Part shown: positions 14,720 to 20,967 of the stretch, piece by piece
Layout of the letters: each line of letters opens with the position of its first letter
How positions within the stretch are numbered: position 1 is the stretch's first letter
NCBI GenBank assembly: GCA_036389375.1
Contig: DASVQA010000226.1
Coordinates: forward strand, 1-20,967
Direction: 5' to 3'
Origin: QHXQ01 sp036389375
GTDB taxonomy: Bacteria; Acidobacteriota; Blastocatellia; Pyrinomonadales; Pyrinomonadaceae
Length of the DNA stretch: 20,967 nt
The notes under the pieces: model-generated
Told to the model about the DNA's origin: nothing
The model's database searches: none
What the model saw: the letters and a program-made list of their open reading frames with translations, nothing else
Made by a program: the position numbers and the translations under genes

Positions 14720-16180
14720 TCAGCCGAACCACCAGCCGAGCAGGAGACGGAGCGCGCCTGCGCCGAACATGATCCAGATGGCATTGATGCGAAAGCGCAG
14801 GAGGATGATGGCGGCGAGGATGCAGATGGAGAGACCCATCCATGTGTGTATGCCGGCGCGGCCGATGCTCCATGCGGCGGCAACGAGGAGACCGACGACC
14901 GCCGGCGTGACGCCGCGCAGGAAGGCTTGCACCTGCCGGTTAGCGCGGAAGCGGCGCAGGTATGAACCGGCGGCGATAGTCATGACGAAGGCGGGCAGGA
15001 AGACGCTGATGGTGGCGACGAGCGCGCCGAGCGTGCCGGCGACGCGGTAGCCGATGAAGGTCGCGGTGATGAGGACGGGGCCGGGCGTGATCTGCCCCAG
15101 CGCGGTCGCGTCGGCGAACTCCTGCGTTGTGAGCCAGTGGTGATTCTCGACCACCTCGGCCTTGATGAGCGGAACCATGACGAAGCCGCCGCCAAACGTG
15201 ACCGCGCCGATGCGCAGAAAGATGGCCGCGAGCGCAACGAGCAGACCGAGCTTAGCCAGTATCGGCATCGCCACCGCGAGCACGCCGACCGCGCGCAGTT
15301 TCCGGCCGCGCGCAGACGCGGGCGGCGGCATGTCGTCGTCATCATCATCATGCGCCGGTTCGCGCGTTGCGGCTTCGGGGCTGGTCGTGTCGTGTATGTC
15401 GGCGGCAAGTTGTGCGCGCTCCTGTTCGTCTGCGACGCGCACGCGCTCGTCGGCCACGGCGCGGGTCAGATAGCCGCCGACGAAATTTTTGCTTTCGACC
15501 TCAGCCAGATAAGCGCGGCGGGCGGCGGCGCGGCGGCGGATGCGCCGCCAGCGTTGCCAGCGGCGCTCGGCAAAAGAATCGATGTAGATGCCGATGAGAC
15601 CGGCGCAGAGGATCACTTCGATGATCGTCGCGCTGAAGAAGGCGACGGCGAGGCAGGCGCAGACGGCAACCACCCATTGCCAGCGTTTGTTGAGCGTGCG
15701 CCGGCCCATGCGCCACGCGGTCACGACGATGAGCGCGACGACCGCCGCGTTCAGACCGTGAAAGAGTCGTTCGGTGTCGGGGAGTTGGCGCAGGTGGCGA
15801 TAGAGGATGGCGAGCGCGACCATCAGGAGCGTAGAGGGCAGGATGAAACCGGCGAGCGCCACGCCCGCGCCGCGCCAACCGCGCAGACGCAGCCCGACGT
15901 AGGTGACAACGTTGCCCGCGTTCGTGCCCGGCAGGCTCTGCGCGAGCGCGAACGCTTCGGCAAATTCGTGCTCGGTAAACCAGCCGCGCCGCCCGACGGC
16001 GAGCGTTCGGATCTGCGCGATGACGGCGAGGCCGCCACCGAAGCCCGTTGCGCCGACTTTAAGGAACGAGAGGAAGATGCCGCCGAGCGTCGCGGTGCGC
16101 GAGAGACGCTTCAGCCGACGCTGACCATAGCGGACGCGCGTGCGCAGGTGCTGTGCTCTCTGTTCGACGTTGCCGATCAC
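14720..16180 (-). CDS. chrA: Chromate transporter, two-domain CHR family
   Basis: 486 aa, multi-pass inner-membrane protein. Both CHR halves are present. The N-half has FLKVGATGFGGG (39-50) and QSLPGTNAGN (81-90). The C-half has FLRIGAVTFGGG (321-332) and GQITPGPVLI (362-371). These are the signature motifs of ChrA proteins, which export chromate from the cytoplasm; the actual substrate here is inferred. The halves are joined by an unusually long hydrophilic segment (about 203-305) that is Arg-rich first and then acidic, with six consecutive Asp (278-283), making the protein longer than the usual 400-450 residues. The assigned start is GTG (16178-16180) with only a weak AAAAG upstream, so the first 25-30 residues are uncertain. 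It is divergent from the efflux operon; no ChrB-like regulator is in view. Confidence 0.85.
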   Translation of the reverse strand: MIGNVEQRAQHLRTRVRYGQRRLKRLSRTATLGGIFLSFLKVGATGFGGGLAVIAQIRTLAVGRRGWFTEHEFAEAFALAQSLPGTNAGNVVTYVGLRLRGWRGAGVALAGFILPSTLLMVALAILYRHLRQLPDTERLFHGLNAAVVALIVVTAWRMGRRTLNKRWQWVVAVCACLAVAFFSATIIEVILCAGLIGIYIDSFAERRWQRWRRIRRRAAARRAYLAEVESKNFVGGYLTRAVADERVRVADEQERAQLAADIHDTTSPEAATREPAHDDDDDDMPPPASARGRKLRAVGVLAVAMPILAKLGLLVALAAIFLRIGAVTFGGGFVMVPLIKAEVVENHHWLTTQEFADATALGQITPGPVLITATFIGYRVAGTLGALVATISVFLPAFVMTIAAGSYLRRFRANRQVQAFLRGVTPAVVGLLVAAAWSIGRAGIHTWMGLSICILAAIILLRFRINAIWIMFGAGALRLLLGWWFG

Positions 16181-16357
16181 CTTTTACCGGCAAGTCTAAC
16201 ACAGTCCGCAATCCACCTGTTCACCCCTGCGCGTGGGCACGATAGGCAGCGACGGCTTGAGCGCGCCGGCTTGGTGGTGCATGTTTTAGTCGTTCGCCTC
16301 TGCCGCAGGATTCCGGCCGCGCCGCCTGCTCCCCGGTCACGTCCCCGCGCCCGGCCG

Positions 16358-16382
16358 TGATAAACTTGTAACTACCTTATCA
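16358..16382. promoter_or_regulatory. TGATAA/TTATCA inverted repeat upstream of the efflux operon
   Basis: TGATAA (16358-16363) and TTATCA (16377-16382) are perfect complements separated by 13 bp, about two helical turns centre to centre. TATCAT at 16378-16383 resembles a -10 box lying 19 bp before the ATG at 16403, though no good -35 is visible. This is suggestive of an operator overlapping the MFP promoter. No regulator gene is adjacent. Confidence 0.4.
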
Positions 16383-16402
16383 TCGGTAACGTCCTTCGTT
16401 TA

Positions 16403-17659
16403 ATGACAGGCAGGCTGGCAGCAAACAACGTCCGCACAGTGCGGCTGCGAACCGTTATTCGTCGCCGCGCGGGCTGGCTCTGCCTGTGCGCGCTCGTGTC
16501 GCTCGGCGCGTGCAAGAGCGACTATCCGGCGGGCGCGAACCAGACGACCGGCGGGCCACAGGGTGGCGCAGCCCGGCAGGTACGCACCGCGCGGGTTGAA
16601 GAGATGCCGGTCGGCAACTCGATCAGCGTGACGGGCACGCTCGCCGCGCAGGATCAGGCGACGCTCAGCGTGAAAGTGCCCGGCCGCGTCCGCACGCTCA
16701 CGGTTGACCTCGGCAGCGTCGTGCGGCAGGGGCAGACGGTCGCACAGATCGAGCAGCAGGATTATCAACTACGCGTGCAGCAGGCCGAGGCCGCGCTCGG
16801 ACAGGCGCGCGCACGCCTCGGCCTCTCGCCGGACGGCACGGACGACCGCGTGGAGGCCGAGCAGACCGGCACGGTGCGTCAGGCCCGCGCCGTGATGGAC
16901 GAGGCGCGCACGAGCCGCGCACGCACCGAAACGCTGGTTAAGCAGGGCGTCATCTCGCGCGCCGAGTTCGATGCGGCGGACGCGGCTTATAAGGTCGCCG
17001 TCAGCCGTTTTCAGGATGCCGTCGAAGAGATACGCAACCGGCAGGCGCTCCTGTCGCAGCGCCGCGCCGAACTTGCGCTCGCCCGCCAACAGCTAGCGGA
17101 TACGACGGTCGTTGCGCCCTTCGACGGGGTCGTGCAGGAACGCAAGGCGAGCGTCGGCGAATATCTGGCGGCGGGTGCGCCGGTAGTCGAGATCGTGCGT
17201 GTGAACCCGCTGCGTTTTCGCGCCGAAGTGCCGGAGCGCGATGCCACGAGCGTACACATGGGGCAACAGGTGCGCGTCGCGGTCGAAGGCGCGAGCGCGA
17301 ACTTTATGGGGCGCGTCGTGCGGCTCAGTCCAACCATTACGGAGCAGAACCGCATGCTCGTCGTCGAGGCCGAGGTCACAAACAACGGCACGCTCCGCCC
17401 CGGCTCGTTCGCCCGCGCCGACATCATCACGAGCGACACGGCCAAGGCCGTCACCGTCCCGTCAAACGCCATCATCACCTTCGCGGGCATAGAGAAGGTC
17501 ATCGTCGTGCAGAACGGCAAGGCGTTGGAGAAGCCCGTCACGACGGGGCGGCGCGCGGGCGACTGGACGGAGATCATGTCGGGCGTCAACGTGGGCGACG
17601 CGGTGGTGCTCGATCCCGGCAACCTGCAATCGGGGCAGCCGGTCAATGTCGTAGAATGA
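16403..17659 (+). CDS. RND efflux membrane fusion protein (HlyD/AcrA family, lipoprotein)
   Basis: 418 aa. The ATG at 16403 has no clear ribosome site, so the start is slightly uncertain (a GTG at 16439 is possible). The basic N-terminus precedes a lipobox LGAC with Cys37, predicting a lipid-anchored periplasmic adaptor as in AcrA. Residues 60-115 and 238-270 form the two lipoyl-like halves (VKVPGRVRTLTVDLGSVVRQGQ; APFDGVVQERKASVGEYL). Between them lies a long alpha-hairpin rich in Ala, Arg, Glu and Gln (115-235). Residues 275-415 are the beta-barrel and membrane-proximal domains (RVVRLSPTI, LRPGSFARADI, VPSNAII). It would link the RND pump encoded 57 bp downstream to an outer-membrane channel not seen here. 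The substrate cannot be told from sequence. Confidence 0.9.
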   Translation: MTGRLAANNVRTVRLRTVIRRRAGWLCLCALVSLGACKSDYPAGANQTTGGPQGGAARQVRTARVEEMPVGNSISVTGTLAAQDQATLSVKVPGRVRTLTVDLGSVVRQGQTVAQIEQQDYQLRVQQAEAALGQARARLGLSPDGTDDRVEAEQTGTVRQARAVMDEARTSRARTETLVKQGVISRAEFDAADAAYKVAVSRFQDAVEEIRNRQALLSQRRAELALARQQLADTTVVAPFDGVVQERKASVGEYLAAGAPVVEIVRVNPLRFRAEVPERDATSVHMGQQVRVAVEGASANFMGRVVRLSPTITEQNRMLVVEAEVTNNGTLRPGSFARADIITSDTAKAVTVPSNAIITFAGIEKVIVVQNGKALEKPVTTGRRAGDWTEIMSGVNVGDAVVLDPGNLQSGQPVNVVE

Positions 17660-17667
17660 GGGTTACC

Positions 17668-17694
17668 GTTCAGCGGCGCACAAGCGCGCTGAAC
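17668..17694 (+). promoter_or_regulatory. Hairpin between the MFP and RND genes
   Basis: GTTCAGCG (17668-17675) pairs perfectly with CGCTGAAC (17687-17694); alternatively the inner GCGC/GCGC pair extends the stem with one bulge around an ACAA loop. No U tract follows. It lies just after the MFP stop (TGA, 17657-17659), within the 57-bp spacer, and may stabilise or attenuate the downstream message. Confidence 0.45.
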
Positions 17695-17716
17695 TTGGCC
17701 GCTTGAGCCTTGTCTT

Positions 17717-20700
17717 ATGCAGAAGCTCGCAGAGATTTGTATTCGCCGCCCGGTCTTCGCCGTGATGATCATCATGGCGCTGGTCGTGGTCGGCACGTCG
17801 AGCTACATGAATCTCGGCGTTGATCGTTTCCCATCGGTTGACCTGCCGACGATCAGCATCCGCACGAATCTGCCCGGCGCTTCGACCGAAGAGATCGAAT
17901 CCGTCATCTCGCAGCGCATCGAAGAGGTCGTCAACACGGTCGAGGGCATCGAGCAACTGCGCTCCGTCTCCGCGCCCGGCACGTCCATCATCATCGCCAC
18001 CTTCAGCCTCAACCGCGATATTGATTCCGCCGCGCAGGACGTGCGCGACCGCGTCAGCACCATCGTGCGCGACCTGCCGGAAGATGCCACGCCGCCCGTC
18101 GTGCAGAAGTTCGACAACGATTCGACGCCCGTTCTGACGGTTGCGCTCGCGGCGGATCGCTCGCTGCGCGAGTTGACGGAGTTGGGCGACAAGGTGGTGA
18201 AGCCGCAGCTTGAGCGCGCGGGTGGCGTCGGCGAGGTGGCGGTCGTCGGCGGCTCGGAGCGCGCCATCAACGTCTGGATCGATTCGGAGCGGCTGGCGGC
18301 TTATCACATTCCGATCACGCAGGTGCGCCAAGCCCTGCAACGGCAGAACGCAGACGTGCCCGGCGGCAATGTCGAGACCGGGCGGCGCGAGCTATCCATG
18401 CGCACGCTCGGCCGCTTCATAGATGCGCGCGCGTTCAACGATCTGGTCATCGCCACGATCAACGGCGCGCCGGTCAAACTGCGCGACATCGGGCGCGTCG
18501 AGGACGGCACTAAGGAGCAACGCTCGGTCGCGCGCCTAAACGGCACGCCGACCGTCACGCTTGAGATTCGCCGCCAGTCGGGCGCAAACACCATCGCCGT
18601 CATTGACAACGCGAAGCGCGTGCTGGCGCAGGCCAGCGCCCAACTGCCGGCGGACGTGAAACTCGAAGTGATCCGCGACCAGTCGCGCTACATCAAAGAG
18701 GCGCTGCACGAGATTCAGTTGCACCTGATCTTAGGCAGTATTCTGGCCACGCTCGTCGTGCTGGCTTTCATGCGCTCGTGGCGCTCGACAATCATTGCCG
18801 GCATCGCCATCCCGGCTTCCGTCGTCTCCACCTTCGGCATGATGCGCGCGCTCAATTTCACCTTGAACAGCGTGACGATGCTGGCGCTCGTCTTGATGGT
18901 CGGCATCGTGATTGACGATGCCATCGTCGTCTTAGAGAACATCTTCCGCTTCGTCGAAGAGAAGAAGATGACGCCGATGCGCGCGGCGCGCGAAGCGACC
19001 GCCGACATCGGGCTGGCCGTGTTAGCTACGACCTTCTCGCTCGTCGTCATCTTCGTGCCCGTCTCGTTCATGTCCTCGATCTCAGGGCGTTTCCTTTATC
19101 AGTTCGGGCTGACGGCGGCGGTCGCCATCCTCGTCTCGCTGCTCGTCTCGTTCACGCTCACGCCGATGATGAGCGCGCGGCTGCTGCGCGCCGAAGATGC
19201 GGGGCATGGGCACGGCGAGCAGACAACCTCGCGCGGCGGCTTCTACGGTTTCATTGACCGCGCTTACACGCGCATGCTCGCGTTTGCGATGCGCCACCGG
19301 CTCGCCATCGCCGCGCTCGCGCTCGTCGTGATGGCCATGAACGTGCCGCTCTATCGCATCGTCAAACAGGAGTACATCCCGACCGATGTGGACGAGGCCG
19401 AGTTCGACGTGAACGCGAACGCGCCCGAAGGCACGAACGTCGCCACGATGGACGAGGCGATGCGCGCGATGGAAAACGACCTGCGCACGACGCCCGGCGT
19501 GCGCCTCGTGCTCGTGCAGGCGGGCGGCTCGTTCTTAGGCGGCGTCAATCAGGGCACGGCTTACGTCCGCATCGCGCCGCACGAAGAACGCACCTTCTCG
19601 TTCACGCGGCTGTGGGAAGCGACCAAGCGCGGCCACCCGCTCGATGCTTTCCGTGGCAACTACACGCAGCGCGACGTGATGCAGGAGGTGCGGCGGCGCT
19701 TGAAGAAGTACGCACCCATTCGCACGGGCGTGCGCAACGCGCCCTCGTTTAACCTAGGCGGCGGCAACAACGATATAGACTTCTCCATTCGCGGCCCCGA
19801 ACTGCAAGCCCTTGCCAAGTATGCCGAAGACCTGCGCACGCGCAGCCAACAACTCGGCGGCATCGTGGACGCCGACACGACTTTGAAACTCGACAAGCCC
19901 GAACTGCGCGTGCAGATCGACCGCCAGCGTGCCGCCGATCTCGGCGTGGACGCATCGGACATCGCAACGTCTCTGCGGCTCATGGTCGGCGGCGATCAGC
20001 GCGTCACACGCTTCCGCGATGAATCGGTCAACGAGGATTACGACGTGGAGTTGCGCCTGTCCGAACGCGACCGCAGCGACAAGAACACGATTGCGCGTCT
20101 CTTCGTGCCTTCGACGCGGGGCGGCTTGGTCAGCCTCAATAATCTCGTCACGATCAAAGAGGGCATCAGCCCGTCGCGCATTGATCGCCTTGATCGACAA
20201 AGGCAGGTCTCTTTGCGCGCCAACGTCGCGCCCGGCTATGCGCTCGCCGACCGGCTCGCGGCCTTGCGCGGCGCGGTCAAGGAGATGAACCTGCCGGCCG
20301 CCTACTCGACGGCCGTCTCCGGGCGCGGGCGCGAGCTTGAGCGCACCTTCTACGAGTTCATCTGGGCCTTTCTGCTCTCGATTGCGTTCATGTACATGAT
20401 CCTCGCGTCGCAGTTCGAGAGCCTCGTCCACCCGGTCACGATCCTGTTGAGTCTGCCGCTCGCCGTCCCCTTCGCGCTGCTGTCATTATGGGGCACGGGC
20501 GACACTTTGAATCTCTATTCGGCGCTCGGCGTGCTCGTCCTGTTCGGCGTGGTCAAGAAGAACTCGATCTTGCAGATCGATCACATGAACAACCTGCGCG
20601 CGAAGGGCATGGAACGCTACGACGCGATCATGCAGGCGAACCGCGACCGCCTGCGCCCCATTCTGATGACGACGCTGGCGCTCGTCGCCGGTATGTTGCC

Positions 20701-20967
20701 GCTCGCGCTCGGCACGGGGCCGGGCGCAGAGGAACGCCGCTCCATCGCCGTCGTCGTCATCGGCGGGCAGACGCTCTCGCTGCTCCTGACGCTCATCGCC
20801 ACGCCCGTCTTCTATTCGCTCTTTGACGATTTGGCCGCGCGCCACGCTTGGCTCGCCCGCGCACAAGCCTTGCGTGCCGCGCCCGCTCGCGTCCGCGCGG
20901 CCTTCGCCCGGCGGCGGGCCGTGGCGGCGGCGGAAGCGCAACCGACCGATGTGGACGGCAGCACGGC
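17717..20967 (+). CDS. RND multidrug/metabolite efflux pump (AcrB/HAE1-like), 3' end outside the window
   Basis: The frame is open from the ATG at 17717 to the window edge (1083 codons, no stop). Proton-driven inner-membrane exporter of the RND superfamily. The N-terminus LAEICIRRPVFAVMIIMALVVVG is a typical first transmembrane helix. GIVIDDAIVVLENIF holds the TM4 aspartates D400/D401 (AcrB D407/D408). KKNSILQID has K948 (AcrB K940), and RLRPILMTT has R978 and T985 (AcrB R971, T978), so the proton relay is complete. Porter domains lie between the membrane blocks. The last transmembrane helix (LSLLLTLIATPVFYSLF) is reached, after which an Ala/Arg-rich tail of over 45 residues continues off the edge, already beyond the usual 1030-1060 length. 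Only a weak GAG-type ribosome site precedes it. It is cotranscribed with the MFP gene. Substrate unknown. Confidence 0.92.
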   Translation, partial: MQKLAEICIRRPVFAVMIIMALVVVGTSSYMNLGVDRFPSVDLPTISIRTNLPGASTEEIESVISQRIEEVVNTVEGIEQLRSVSAPGTSIIIATFSLNRDIDSAAQDVRDRVSTIVRDLPEDATPPVVQKFDNDSTPVLTVALAADRSLRELTELGDKVVKPQLERAGGVGEVAVVGGSERAINVWIDSERLAAYHIPITQVRQALQRQNADVPGGNVETGRRELSMRTLGRFIDARAFNDLVIATINGAPVKLRDIGRVEDGTKEQRSVARLNGTPTVTLEIRRQSGANTIAVIDNAKRVLAQASAQLPADVKLEVIRDQSRYIKEALHEIQLHLILGSILATLVVLAFMRSWRSTIIAGIAIPASVVSTFGMMRALNFTLNSVTMLALVLMVGIVIDDAIVVLENIFRFVEEKKMTPMRAAREATADIGLAVLATTFSLVVIFVPVSFMSSISGRFLYQFGLTAAVAILVSLLVSFTLTPMMSARLLRAEDAGHGHGEQTTSRGGFYGFIDRAYTRMLAFAMRHRLAIAALALVVMAMNVPLYRIVKQEYIPTDVDEAEFDVNANAPEGTNVATMDEAMRAMENDLRTTPGVRLVLVQAGGSFLGGVNQGTAYVRIAPHEERTFSFTRLWEATKRGHPLDAFRGNYTQRDVMQEVRRRLKKYAPIRTGVRNAPSFNLGGGNNDIDFSIRGPELQALAKYAEDLRTRSQQLGGIVDADTTLKLDKPELRVQIDRQRAADLGVDASDIATSLRLMVGGDQRVTRFRDESVNEDYDVELRLSERDRSDKNTIARLFVPSTRGGLVSLNNLVTIKEGISPSRIDRLDRQRQVSLRANVAPGYALADRLAALRGAVKEMNLPAAYSTAVSGRGRELERTFYEFIWAFLLSIAFMYMILASQFESLVHPVTILLSLPLAVPFALLSLWGTGDTLNLYSALGVLVLFGVVKKNSILQIDHMNNLRAKGMERYDAIMQANRDRLRPILMTTLALVAGMLPLALGTGPGAEERRSIAVVVIGGQTLSLLLTLIATPVFYSLFDDLAARHAWLARAQALRAAPARVRAAFARRRAVAAAEAQPTDVDGST

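Noticed and set aside
15137..16360. 407-codon plus-strand frame
   Set aside because: Antisense to the clearly identified chromate transporter; composition is a mirror of the CHR gene.

Overview
The window is high-GC bacterial DNA (roughly 60-65% G+C by eye) with a markedly more AT-rich stretch at about 10.75-14.3 kb. Gene content points to a didermic soil-type bacterium, most likely Acidobacteriota of the Blastocatellia type. The evidence is three DUF5916/CBM9-like outer-membrane barrel proteins, a secreted protein with the motif PIVIDVAGNGFN plus EF-hand-like loops, a DUF4097 beta-repeat protein, and an RND efflux system. The taxonomic call is inference from family recollection, not from a marker gene. 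No rRNA, tRNA, CRISPR array or insertion sequence was seen.

Layout. (1) 2-1258 (+): the 3' part of a gene encoding a long, charged, helical Glu/Arg/Ala rod followed by a DUF4097-like beta-strand repeat domain with five exact 18-residue repeats. (2) 1527-10155 (+): three tandem paralogues encoding exported CBM9-like/DUF5916 barrel proteins of 872, 1038 and 909 aa. They have short spacers and mosaic nucleotide identity, and the middle one carries an extra AMIN-like module. (3) 10172-12089 (-): a two-gene cassette with its own good sigma70-type promoter. It encodes a single-pass membrane protein and a secreted protein with 22 cysteines and EF-hand-like loops, whose family C-terminus seems to lie out of frame. 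(4) 12237-14156 (-) and 14319-14534 (+): a divergent pair made of a TPR - Fis-type HTH - receiver regulator and a 71-aa secreted peptide precursor. A perfect 11-bp inverted repeat lies between them. (5) 14720-16180 (-): a two-domain ChrA-type chromate transporter. (6) 16403-17659 and 17717-end (+): a lipoprotein membrane fusion protein and an RND inner-membrane pump. These form an efflux operon, and the pump gene runs off the window.

How the genes may work together. The three barrel proteins look like one surface or outer-membrane functional unit expanded by duplication; their ligand is unknown. The MFP and RND genes form two parts of a tripartite exporter (no TolC-like gene is in view), and the chromate transporter beside them is divergently transcribed. 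The most novel-looking part is the AT-richer central block. There a TPR-containing DNA-binding regulator faces a tiny secreted peptide across an inverted repeat, and lies next to secreted and membrane-anchored proteins of unknown function. By analogy to Gram-positive TPR-regulator/peptide (RRNPP) pairs, this could be a peptide-responsive regulatory module; that is a hypothesis only.
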